A stretch of DNA of 6,256 nt. Origin: JBHAEP01 sp041855665. GTDB lineage: Bacteria; Patescibacteriota; Saccharimonadia; Saccharimonadales; Saccharimonadaceae. The position numbers and the translations under genes are program-made. The notes under the pieces were generated by a model. It was not told the DNA's origin, did not search any database, and saw only the letters and a list, made by a program, of their open reading frames with translations. The stretch is from assembly GCA_041855665.1 (NCBI GenBank), contig JBHAEP010000067.1, forward strand, positions 1 through 6,256. Reading direction: 5' to 3'. This document shows, in pieces, positions 1 to 5,821 of the stretch. Position 1 is the stretch's first letter. Every line of letters begins with the position of its first letter.

Positions 1-13
1 ACCCTACTTTTTT

Positions 14-790
14 CTATTTAACTTCTCTTTTATGCGCCTTTTTAATAATTTCTGTAAATTGACCAAATTTCAAACTACTTCCACCGATCAATAAACCGTC
101 AACCTCTTTCATCTGAAGATAGCTTCCGGCATTATCAGAATCTATGCTACCGCCGTAAAGTACGCGAACTTCGCTAGCAGCCTTTTTACCGTAAAGATGT
201 TCAATTTGGTGACGAATTACGCCAATAGCAGACTTTACATCTTCGGGTTTAGCATAAAGACCCGTACCAATCGCCCAAACTGGCTCATAAGCAATCGCAA
301 CCTTCGAAACTTCTTCGCTAGTCACATTTGCAAGACCGGCTAAAACTTGATCATTCAAAACATCGGCAGTCTCACCATAAGATCGTTCACTCTGAGTTTC
401 ACCCACACACAAAACAGGAGTGATATCATTCCTAAGCGCCGCCTGAACCTTGAATCGCGTATCTTTATCAGATTCATTAAACATATTCCGACGCTCACTG
501 TGTCCAATGAGTGTATAGTCAGCGATTCCTCGAAGTTGAGCCGCAGAAACTTCGCCAGTAAATGGACCGTGGTCTCTCCAGTATAGATTCTGTGCAGCCA
601 ATTTAAACTGTCGTCGATTCACCTGCATACCTAAAGATTGCAGCATAAATGTAGACGGAGCTAACACTACGTCGACATCACGACGTACATTTACAGCGTC
701 CGCAAGCTTATGAACATAAAGACTAGCTTCATGCATAGTCATGTTCATTTTCCAGTTACCAATAATTAGAGTTTTCTTTGTGTCAATCAT
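14..790 (-). CDS. tpiA: Triosephosphate isomerase
   Basis: Interconverts dihydroxyacetone phosphate and glyceraldehyde 3-phosphate in cytoplasmic glycolysis. The 258-aa product has the usual length for this single-domain TIM barrel. Visible hallmarks are GNWKMN near residues 11-16 (Asn12 and catalytic Lys14), IGHSER around 95-100 with the electrophilic His97, AYEPVWAIGTG around 167-177 with catalytic base Glu169 followed by the flexible loop 6, YGGSI at 212-216, and the phosphate-binding GLLIGGSSL near 232-240. The ATG at 790 gives the normal short N-terminus before GNWKMN; the upstream GAAAG, about 10 bases away, is only a weak ribosome binding site. It is the last of three co-directional glycolytic genes, 37 bases after pgk, with no promoter seen in between, so it is probably co-transcribed. 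The stop is TAG and the remaining 13 bases are too short to show a terminator. Confidence 0.97.
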   Translation of the reverse strand: MIDTKKTLIIGNWKMNMTMHEASLYVHKLADAVNVRRDVDVVLAPSTFMLQSLGMQVNRRQFKLAAQNLYWRDHGPFTGEVSAAQLRGIADYTLIGHSERRNMFNESDKDTRFKVQAALRNDITPVLCVGETQSERSYGETADVLNDQVLAGLANVTSEEVSKVAIAYEPVWAIGTGLYAKPEDVKSAIGVIRHQIEHLYGKKAASEVRVLYGGSIDSDNAGSYLQMKEVDGLLIGGSSLKFGQFTEIIKKAHKREVK

Positions 791-827
791 AATACTTATG
801 CTTTCAAGTTTAACTTATTTTTTAAGT

Positions 828-2027
828 TTAGTCCAGAAGGTTCTCTATTCCGGGCAGTTTTTTACCTGCAATCAAGTCCAAACCGGCGCCTCCGCCAGTG
901 GATATATGAGAAAAAGGCATTTCCCCATCGCCAGCCCATTTGTGAGCAAAATCAGCCGTATCACCTCCACCAATAATCGAAACTATTTGCGGATTACTAG
1001 CTAGAGTCAAAGCTATCCTGGCTGATCCATGACTAAATACTGAATTTTCCGAATACCCCATCGGGCCATTCCAGAAAACTGTTTTTGCGTTTTTGATTTT
1101 ATCGCAAAATTTATCAATCGTTTTGTCACCAATATCCAAAGCCAGCTCACCATCTGGTATCTCATGAATACCATAAACCCGGCGACTGTCACTGGCAGTA
1201 GACTCACCAACAGCAACATCTTTTGGTAAAATAAATTCACTTCCACTCTTTTTAGCGATATTCAGTATATTTTCTACTGTCTGCTTTTGATCATCTTCAA
1301 CCTTGCTAGCACCTACACCAACTCCGATATTTGCCAAAAAAGTATTCGCCATAGCACCACCAACAAGTACTCCATCGGATTTTTGGGCTAATTTTTCAAC
1401 AACTTGTATCTTGTCGCTAACTTTCGCTCCGCCTAAAATTGAAACGAAAGGTCGAGCTGGATTTTCAGTAATTTGTGATAAAAATCTATATTCTTTTTCT
1501 AGCAATAACCCAGCTACACTCGGCAAAAACTGAGTAATGGCCGCCGTGCTAGCGTGTGCTCGATGAGCCGCACCAAATCCATCTTGTACAAAATATTCAG
1601 CACGGCTCGCCCTAGCCACTTCTTTAGCAAAATTAGAGTCATTAGCTTCTTCTTCAGTATAAAATCGTAGATTTTCCAGCACAACAACACTATTCTTAGG
1701 TGCAACTCTAACAGCCTGATAGACTCGTTCGCCCTTTACATCATCGACAAATCGAACCGGCCTCCCTAGAAGCTCCGCCAGCCTAGAAGCTGGCTTTTCG
1801 AGGCTAAATTTCGGATTTTTCACACCATCAGGACGCCCAAGGTGACTAATTATCACCACTTTACAGCCACGTTTTAATAAATATTTAATCGTTGGCAAGG
1901 ATGCGCGAATCCTAAAATCATCACTAATATCACCTTTTTCATCAAAAGGCACGTTAAAATCGGTGCGCACCAAAATAGTGCGCCCGTCAACTGGAATATC
2001 CTTAATTGTTCTCTTCTTAAAGCTCAT
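828..2027 (-). CDS. pgk: Phosphoglycerate kinase
   Basis: Transfers phosphate from 1,3-bisphosphoglycerate to ADP, giving 3-phosphoglycerate and ATP, in cytoplasmic glycolysis. The product is about 400 aa, normal for the two-domain bacterial enzyme. Counting from the ATG, the N-terminal domain shows TDFNVP (about 22-27), SHLGRP (61-66), LENLRFY, and DGFGAAHRAHAS (from about 149), which form the basic-patch substrate site. The C-terminal nucleotide domain shows GGAKVSDK (199-206), FWNGPMG (GPMG at 321-324), GGGDT (353-357) and STGGGAG (376-382). Start choice is uncertain: the ATG at 2027 is preferred, but an in-frame GTG at 2033 would add two residues (Met-Gly). Neither has a clear Shine-Dalgarno, and the gene lies only 13-19 bases after the pyk stop, so translational coupling is likely. 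STGGGAGLD replaces the more usual STGGGASLE, a mild variant. Confidence 0.96.
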   Translation of the reverse strand: MSFKKRTIKDIPVDGRTILVRTDFNVPFDEKGDISDDFRIRASLPTIKYLLKRGCKVVIISHLGRPDGVKNPKFSLEKPASRLAELLGRPVRFVDDVKGERVYQAVRVAPKNSVVVLENLRFYTEEEANDSNFAKEVARASRAEYFVQDGFGAAHRAHASTAAITQFLPSVAGLLLEKEYRFLSQITENPARPFVSILGGAKVSDKIQVVEKLAQKSDGVLVGGAMANTFLANIGVGVGASKVEDDQKQTVENILNIAKKSGSEFILPKDVAVGESTASDSRRVYGIHEIPDGELALDIGDKTIDKFCDKIKNAKTVFWNGPMGYSENSVFSHGSARIALTLASNPQIVSIIGGGDTADFAHKWAGDGEMPFSHISTGGGAGLDLIAGKKLPGIENLLD

Positions 2028-2046
2028 CCCCACCCGATCAACTTTC

Positions 2047-3462
2047 TTAATTTAATGTATAAACTTGAATTCGATTAGTGCCGCCAATTTCTCCGGGTAC
2101 ATCACCGCTCACAATAACCACAGTTGCTGGATGTGTTCCGAAATAATTATCAGCCTGAAGCTCCTTAGCTAAATTCAAACCAGCATCTTGACCATCTGGA
2201 CGAACATAACTACGGTTTGCATAGCTCAAAGCAAGCTGATGTGCAGCACGAGGCTCACTAGTGACACTAATAATTGGCAAGTTTGGTCGATGTGCAGCAA
2301 TATTAGCCGCTGTTGCACCAGATTTTGTTTCAGCGATAATAGCATCTGCGGAAATTTGCTCTGCAAGAACCACAGCAGCAGTACTGATTGCATCGCGCTG
2401 TGCGTGATCAACAATCAAATCATTAATTGGATTTACCTTCGCGTGTTCCTGAGTATAAATAATAACTCGTCGCATCGCCTGGACAGCCTCAACAGGATAT
2501 TCTCCGCCAGCAGTTTCATCTGAAAGCATTACAGTATCTGCTCCCTGAATTACGGCATTAGCAACATCTCCAACTTCAGCACGAGTTGGGTCGGGATTTG
2601 AGACCATACTTCCCAGTACTTGAGTTGCGACAATCACAAATTTCCCATACTTTCGAGAAAGCGCCACTAGTTTTCTCTGAACGATAGGTACAATTTCCGC
2701 CCCAGCCTCTACAGCCAAGTCTCCACGCGCAACCATAATTCCATCTGTTGCTTGAACGATTTCTTCCAAATTCTTCTCGTCAATTGCAGCCTTAGTTTCA
2801 ATCTTTGCTACGATCTGAGCAGTTGATCCATGAGATAGTAAAATCTGGCGAAGATTATGAATATCTTCAGCAGTCTGAACAAAACTCAAAGCCACATAGT
2901 CAATATCTTTTCCAGCTCCATACTCAATATCCTTTAGATCTTTTGGTGTCAAAATATCGCCACCAAAATCAGTCTCAGGAAGATTAATCCCCTTTCGACT
3001 CATCAAAGTTCCACTATTTTCAACTCGCAGACGAATAGCTGTTTCAGACTCAATGGCTACTACCAGCGTGCGAATTTTACCGTCAAAAATATAAATCGGC
3101 TGACCAACCTTAACTTTTTCAGCTAGGTTGTACTGCACCGGCAATACTTTATCGCCATCGTGTTCGGCCGCAAAATCTAAAACGATTTCATCGCCAGCCT
3201 GAACGTCTACGTTATTTTGAAGCATTCCAAGTCGAATTTTTGGACCCTGCAAATCTTGCAAAATCGCCACAGACTTACCAACTCGTTCACTAGCTTCGCG
3301 AATCCATTGAATTTGTTCGTCGCGCTCAGAATAATCTCCGTGACTAAAATTCAAACGAAAACCATTCGCACCGCTACGAATTAAAGTTTCAATCATTTCT
3401 GGGGAACTTGTAGGCGGCCCCAATGTCGCCAAGATCTTTGTTCTTTTAAATACTGCACTCAT
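2047..3462 (-). CDS. pyk: Pyruvate kinase
   Basis: Converts phosphoenolpyruvate and ADP to pyruvate and ATP, the last step of glycolysis. The 471-aa length is typical of bacterial pyruvate kinases. The A domain opens with RTKILATLGP and RLNFSHGD (about 36-43, with the ADP/phosphate-contacting Arg36). The B domain lid follows GPKIRLG (73-79). The A domain then resumes with AKIETKAAI (219-227, catalytic Lys220), MVARGDL (243-249), ATQVLGSM (279-286) and NPDPTRAEVGDVANAV (289-304). A complete C-terminal domain (about 350-471) follows. GPKIR has Lys75 where K+-dependent enzymes have Glu (see findings). ATQVLGSM has Gly in place of the usual Glu of ATQMLESM. This is the first gene of the pyk-pgk-tpiA operon, with a near-consensus promoter at 3502-3530. 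AAGGTG about 13 bases before the ATG is a loosely spaced ribosome binding site. Confidence 0.97.
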   Translation of the reverse strand: MSAVFKRTKILATLGPPTSSPEMIETLIRSGANGFRLNFSHGDYSERDEQIQWIREASERVGKSVAILQDLQGPKIRLGMLQNNVDVQAGDEIVLDFAAEHDGDKVLPVQYNLAEKVKVGQPIYIFDGKIRTLVVAIESETAIRLRVENSGTLMSRKGINLPETDFGGDILTPKDLKDIEYGAGKDIDYVALSFVQTAEDIHNLRQILLSHGSTAQIVAKIETKAAIDEKNLEEIVQATDGIMVARGDLAVEAGAEIVPIVQRKLVALSRKYGKFVIVATQVLGSMVSNPDPTRAEVGDVANAVIQGADTVMLSDETAGGEYPVEAVQAMRRVIIYTQEHAKVNPINDLIVDHAQRDAISTAAVVLAEQISADAIIAETKSGATAANIAAHRPNLPIISVTSEPRAAHQLALSYANRSYVRPDGQDAGLNLAKELQADNYFGTHPATVVIVSGDVPGEIGGTNRIQVYTLN

Positions 3463-3501
3463 ATTCTATATATTACACCTTTTATAGATAAAAATACAAC
3501 C

Positions 3502-3530
3502 ATTAGACCGATGATATAAATTATTGCCAA
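3502..3530 (-). promoter_or_regulatory. Sigma70-type promoter of the pyk-pgk-tpiA operon
   Basis: Read on the minus strand: -35 TTGGCA (3525-3530), a 17-base spacer, and -10 TCTAAT (3502-3507), each matching consensus at 5 of 6 positions. The predicted start lies near 3495, giving a leader of about 33 bases before the pyk ATG at 3462. The -35 box directly abuts the T tract of the tRNA-Glu terminator. Confidence 0.75.
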
Positions 3531-3560
3531 AAATAAAAAAGCCCGTCATAAAGACAGGCT
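3531..3560 (-). terminator. Intrinsic terminator of the tRNA-Glu transcript
   Basis: Read on the minus strand: AGCCTGTC (3553-3560), a 5-base loop TTTAT, then GACGGGCT (3540-3547), an 8-bp stem with one G-U pair, followed by TTTTTATTTTT. It begins five bases after the tRNA CCA end, so it should end the tRNA precursor before the pyk operon starts. On the plus strand the hairpin is followed by CTTTT, so any bidirectional activity would be weak. Confidence 0.85.
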
Positions 3561-3564
3561 CTTT

Positions 3565-3639
3565 TGGTGATCTCACGGGGAATCGAACCCCGATTGCCAG
3601 GATGAAAACCTGGTGTCCTAACCGTTAGACGATGAGACC
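3565..3639 (-). tRNA. tRNA-Glu (UUC anticodon)
   Basis: A complete 75-nt cloverleaf. The acceptor stem is GGTCTCA/TGAGATC with one G-U pair. The D arm is GTCT-AACGGTTA-GGAC. The anticodon stem CCAGG/CCTGG encloses the loop TTTTCAT, which places TTC at positions 34-36 and so reads GAA/GAG. The variable loop is 4 nt (CAAT), and the T arm is CGGGG-TTCGATT-CCCCG. The discriminator is A and the 3' CCA is encoded in the DNA. It has its own promoter upstream and an intrinsic terminator five bases downstream, so it is an independent single-tRNA unit. Confidence 0.97.
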
Positions 3640-3662
3640 AAACTGTGTATTTAACTCTTAAT

Positions 3663-3690
3663 ATTATAGATGATATTTTTTAAAAATCAA
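3663..3690 (-). promoter_or_regulatory. Promoter of tRNA-Glu
   Basis: Read on the minus strand: -35-like TTGATT (3685-3690), a 16-base spacer, and a perfect -10 TATAAT (3663-3668). The predicted start near 3656 leaves a 5' leader of about 17 bases to be trimmed by RNase P. It is divergent from the promoter at 3730-3758 on the other strand, with about 40 bases between the two -35 boxes. Confidence 0.7.
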
Positions 3691-3729
3691 GCCCTTTTTA
3701 TTAAAAATCCTCCACAGCCCGAACATTTA

Positions 3730-3758
3730 TTGACAAAAATCTAAATAGAGTTCATAAT
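3730..3758 (+). promoter_or_regulatory. Consensus promoter of the 186-aa gene
   Basis: -35 TTGACA (3730-3735, 6 of 6), a 17-base spacer, and -10 CATAAT (3753-3758, 5 of 6). The predicted start is near 3765, giving a leader of about 60 nt. An imperfect hairpin begins at the predicted 5' end: arms 3763-3775 and 3781-3793, loop CTTTT, 11 of 13 positions paired including one G-U. This may stabilise the mRNA. Confidence 0.8.
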
Positions 3759-3825
3759 ATAAATATTCGACCACCCTTTTGGCGGCTGAATATCGCACCT
3801 TACAAAAACTACAGAATGGATAATT

Positions 3826-4386
3826 ATGTCTCTCTATGACCCCGTAGTCAAATCTACCTACGGTGAAATCTCCAGTTCTTTGGCGAAAACCATGCTCAAT
3901 CATCTAGTAGAAGCCCCTCTGCGGAAAATCGACCGATCAAAACTCAATAACACCGATCGAATTAAACTACTAGAACTTCTCGAAAGGACAACCCGGCTAA
4001 AGCTAACCCTGAGCGTATTCACTCAATACAACGCAGCAAATGCCACTTTAGTACAAAACTTCACCAAAGAAATAACCGAAAATTTCAAAAAGGTAAATTA
4101 CTCCGGAGCAAATCAAATAGATGCGGCCTTGGTGGCCAAACACAACTACCGCATCGCCGTAGTTCGTCGTGATCTTATTCGAAATTTCATGACAACAACA
4201 GCCCTAGATGAGCTTTTCAGAGATAAAATATCACACAAAAAAACACCCGAAAAGTTCAATAAACTCTACGCCAGTCTAGAACCAAAATCACTTCGTGAAA
4301 TCCACAAAATCCACGAACTGCTAGAAACCGACATTAAAAATACTATCAGTGAATCGAGGTCATTAATCACAAAAATATCCAAGTAG
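3826..4386 (+). CDS. Hypothetical protein, basic and helical, 186 aa
   Basis: I do not recognise this family. The product is 186 aa, rich in Lys, Arg, Leu and Thr, with no Cys or Trp. It has no signal peptide and no hydrophobic stretch long enough for a membrane segment, so it is probably cytoplasmic. The sequence looks almost entirely alpha-helical, with likely amphipathic helices around 15-30, 42-66, 75-90, 95-125 and 140-184; LLELLERTTRLKL (about 48-60) is the clearest. The reading frame is supported by a consensus promoter at 3730-3758 and an intrinsic terminator that starts about 14 bases after the TAG stop. The ATG at 3826 has only a weak GGA, five bases upstream, as Shine-Dalgarno. It is transcribed alone, divergent from tRNA-Glu. 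A nucleic-acid or protein-binding role would be a guess. Confidence 0.8.
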   Translation: MSLYDPVVKSTYGEISSSLAKTMLNHLVEAPLRKIDRSKLNNTDRIKLLELLERTTRLKLTLSVFTQYNAANATLVQNFTKEITENFKKVNYSGANQIDAALVAKHNYRIAVVRRDLIRNFMTTTALDELFRDKISHKKTPEKFNKLYASLEPKSLREIHKIHELLETDIKNTISESRSLITKISK

Positions 4387-4399
4387 TTCAACCGTCTTT

Positions 4400-4434
4400 A
4401 GGGGCCAAGACGTAAAAATGGCTCCTTTTTTATT
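4400..4434 (+). terminator. Intrinsic terminator of the 186-aa gene
   Basis: AGGGGCCA (4400-4407) pairs with TGGCTCCT (4419-4426), 8 bp with one G-U pair and an 11-base loop, followed by TTTTTATTT. A second stem, CGTCTT (4393-4398) with AAGACG (4407-4412), interleaves with it, so an H-type pseudoknot is also possible (see findings). Confidence 0.8.
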
Positions 4435-4460
4435 TACTTTAATTATTTTCATGGTATAAT
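4433..4460 (+). promoter_or_regulatory. Extended -10 promoter of the 41-aa gene
   Basis: A perfect -10 TATAAT (4455-4460) is preceded by TGG at 4452-4454, the extended -10 pattern TGn. The -35 TTTACT (4433-4438) matches 4 of 6 with a 16-base spacer and overlaps the T tract of the preceding terminator. The predicted start is near 4467. A hairpin begins at once: GTTGCTAAAGT (4469-4479) with ACTTTAACAAC (4497-4507), one C-A mismatch, 17-base loop. The leader is about 120 nt. Confidence 0.75.
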
Positions 4461-4589
4461 TAACAAATGTTGCTAAAGTCACTTATCTATAATTGAACTT
4501 TAACAACTTTTCCAACTCGGAATGCACCTTTCTACTGGAAAGCTTTATTTTAGAGTTTGGATTTTCCATTATCCGTCAAAAGGAGATTA

Positions 4590-4715
4590 ATGACTATCGA
4601 AGTAGTCTTTTTCGTAGCAATCGCGTGCGTCTTGGCGCTCTTTGCTATGTCAATCGCAGCAGCGCATCAGCGCGAAGACATCAATCAGATGCTCCGGACC
4701 GTCGAAATCAAGTGA
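4590..4715 (+). CDS. Single-pass membrane microprotein, 41 aa
   Basis: ATG at 4590 follows AAAAGGAG by four bases, the best classical Shine-Dalgarno in the window, and runs to TGA at 4713-4715. The product is 41 aa. Residues 1-4 are MTIE. A hydrophobic stretch from about Val5 to Ala25 (VVFFVAIACVLALFAMSIAA, with one Cys at 13) is long enough for one membrane helix. A polar tail, HQREDINQMLRTVEIK, follows. Positive charges lie only in the tail, so an N-out, C-in topology is expected. Codons favour C endings (ATC, GTC, TTC), like the 232-aa gene downstream. It has its own promoter, a leader of about 120 nt and a strong terminator, so it is a dedicated transcription unit. The family is not recognised; a small membrane-complex subunit, a regulator or a toxin are all possible. 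An overlapping 81-codon frame (4493-4738) lacks these signals. Confidence 0.75.
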   Translation: MTIEVVFFVAIACVLALFAMSIAAAHQREDINQMLRTVEIK

Positions 4716-4755
4716 AAGGAAAATTCATAAGACCATAACTTAAAGTCTCCACACA

Positions 4756-4817
4756 CCCCGCATGCAAACACCCTAACTTCCGTCTAATCTATTTGCATGC
4801 GGGGCTCTTATTTTTTA
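4756..4817 (+). terminator. Strong intrinsic terminator of the 41-aa gene
   Basis: CCCCGCATGCAAA (4756-4768) and TTTGCATGCGGGG (4792-4804) are perfect 13-bp complements around a 23-base loop. They are followed by CTCTTATTTTTT. The stem starts 40 bases after the TGA of the microprotein gene. Confidence 0.88.
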
Positions 4818-4831
4818 AACCATCTATAATA

Positions 4832-4860
4832 TTGACTTTTGAAACCTTTTATGCTATAGT
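4832..4860 (+). promoter_or_regulatory. Strong promoter of the 232-aa gene
   Basis: -35 TTGACT (4832-4837, 5 of 6), a 17-base spacer, and -10 TATAGT (4855-4860, 5 of 6) with the extended TGC at 4852-4854. The predicted start is near 4867. It lies about 15 bases after the T tract of the previous terminator. Confidence 0.82.
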
Positions 4861-4866
4861 GTAAAA

Positions 4867-4946
4867 CATGCTCAGCTAAACCCTAGCTAGCTAGTCATTG
4901 GCAAATCTGCCATGTACTTTTCCAACAACAGAAAGAGAGACACTCC
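4867..4946 (+). promoter_or_regulatory. Structured 5' leader of the 232-aa gene
   Basis: This predicted leader of about 80 nt holds a small hairpin, AGCTA (4874-4878) with TAGCT (4884-4888). It also holds a 12-base self-complementary run, CTAGCTAGCTAG (4883-4894), and a second hairpin, TGGCA (4899-4903) with TGCCA (4908-4912), loop AATC, extended by CAT/ATG pairs. A purine-rich GAAAGAGAGA (4931-4940) lies six bases before the GTG start as the probable ribosome binding site. No known riboswitch class is recognised. The structure may serve mRNA stability. Confidence 0.45.
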
Positions 4947-5645
4947 GTGTCAACCCTGAAAAAAGGCAAGAACGACTCAGCCCTCACTTCAAATCAGCTG
5001 GCCGCCAACGAATTCTTCGAGGATTTTGGCAAAGCCTGCATGATTACCTCCAACAAGGAGGATGGTGCGTCGGCTAACCCCCGTACGATGAAGCTGGTCA
5101 AGTTCCTGAAGGCTCGCAACAGAGGCGCAAACAAGGTTATCTACGTCGACGTCGAACCCAACACCAACACCCCCGTTGTTGCGTTCAAGTCCGACATTAC
5201 CAAGAACCTTCCCAAGAAGATTCTTGACGACTACAACCTCTGCGGCCGCCAAGTCGTCGAACACCCCCGCTTGTTCCTCGGCAAGAACCCTTCAATCGGC
5301 TACACCTTCATCGGCGGCCAGAACTCTCGCCACATCATCTTCGACCCCGAAGCATCTGTGCGCGACGTTCACGTCACCGTAGTTGCCAAAATTGGCTTCT
5401 CGGGCGATACCAAAAAAATCGTCAAAGAATACATCAACAGCAACTACTCCGACTGGGAAGAGGTCGCAGAAGAAGTCTTCAAGATTCGCAGCCTGCGCGG
5501 CAAGATCGCATCTAGCGATGAAGAGTATCTGCGCAACAACCCCTTCTACAAGGTTGTTCACCTGATGGATTGCATCCACCCGGCGGCAGACGAAGACACC
5601 GAAGTTGACCGCATCCTCGAGGAGTTGAGCGAGTTCATGAAGTAA
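4947..5645 (+). CDS. Hypothetical protein with highly biased codon use, 232 aa
   Basis: I do not recognise this family. The product is 232 aa and starts with GTG at 4947, the first possible start in frame, behind a purine-rich GAAAGAGAGA. The N-terminus is polar and Lys-rich (MSTLKKGKND), with no signal peptide or membrane segment, so a cytoplasmic location is likely. Predicted beta strands such as KVIYVDVE (63-70), TPVVAFK (75-81), YTFIGG (119-124) and HVTVVAKIGF (142-151) alternate with helices. The C-terminus (about 156-232) is mainly helical and acidic (DEDTEVDRILEELSEF). Cysteines are at 31, 99 and 209, with no metal-site spacing. Codon use stands out: 16 of 17 Asn codons are AAC, and Phe, Ile, Asp and Gly prefer C endings. 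GC is well above the flanking DNA by eye. With a strong promoter and terminator, this suggests high expression, or less likely recent transfer. Confidence 0.85.
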   Translation: MSTLKKGKNDSALTSNQLAANEFFEDFGKACMITSNKEDGASANPRTMKLVKFLKARNRGANKVIYVDVEPNTNTPVVAFKSDITKNLPKKILDDYNLCGRQVVEHPRLFLGKNPSIGYTFIGGQNSRHIIFDPEASVRDVHVTVVAKIGFSGDTKKIVKEYINSNYSDWEEVAEEVFKIRSLRGKIASSDEEYLRNNPFYKVVHLMDCIHPAADEDTEVDRILEELSEFMK

Positions 5646-5656
5646 CTCTTTCCGAC

Positions 5657-5720
5657 AGCCCTGTCTTGGTTTTTGATTATTTATTTAACTCAAAAACCCA
5701 AGACGGGGCTTTTAACTTTT
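5657..5720 (+). terminator. Very strong intrinsic terminator of the 232-aa gene
   Basis: The left arm (5657-5676, starting AGCCCTGTCTTGG) pairs with the right arm (5690-5710, ending CCAAGACGGGGCT). The stem is 20 bp with one G-U pair (5662/5705) and one bulged C (5697), enclosing a 13-base AT loop. TTTAACTTTT follows. It begins 11 bases after the stop codon and is the longest stem in the window. Confidence 0.88.
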
Positions 5721-5821
5721 ACTTATAAAAACATAAAAGATCATATCATAAGCGATATGAAATATCATAAAAATATATTATTACATCTGTTATTTTATAA
5801 AAACTATAAAACGCAAAACTA
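5721..5821 (+). other. AT-rich spacer with inverted and direct repeats
   Basis: No gene is visible here. By eye the GC content falls to roughly 15% in 5761-5820. The stretch holds a perfect inverted repeat, TCATATC (5741-5747) and GATATGA (5754-5760), six bases apart. It also holds a direct repeat of ATATCATAA at 5743-5751 and 5762-5770. Both sit about 50-80 bases upstream of the next -35 box, where an operator or an AT-rich UP-like element could act. Confidence 0.4.

Noticed and set aside
812..828. Inverted repeat AACTTA/TAAGTT between pgk and tpiA as a terminator
   Set aside because: The 6-bp stem is AT-rich, overlaps the pgk stop codon and has no T tract after it on the minus strand, so it is unlikely to stop the operon.
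347..1004. Plus-strand frames opposite tpiA and pgk
   Set aside because: They lie antisense to two unambiguous enzyme genes and have no start signals.
4393..4431. preQ1-I riboswitch, because of the small H-type pseudoknot with an A-rich tail
   Set aside because: The stem and loop sequences do not fit the preQ1-I consensus, and the element follows a stop codon and ends in a T tract, so it is a terminator.
4493..4738. 81-codon plus-strand frame overlapping the microprotein gene
   Set aside because: It begins with a TTG inside the leader hairpin with no Shine-Dalgarno, and its composition looks unlike a folded protein. The overlapping ATG at 4590 has all the expected signals.
4989..5579. Two antisense frames of 91 and 95 codons and two plus-strand frames of 60-68 codons inside the 232-aa gene
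   Set aside because: They arise from the C-ending codon bias of the real gene, which removes stops from the other frames. They have low-complexity Val/Gly/Asp or Ser/Thr content and no start signals.
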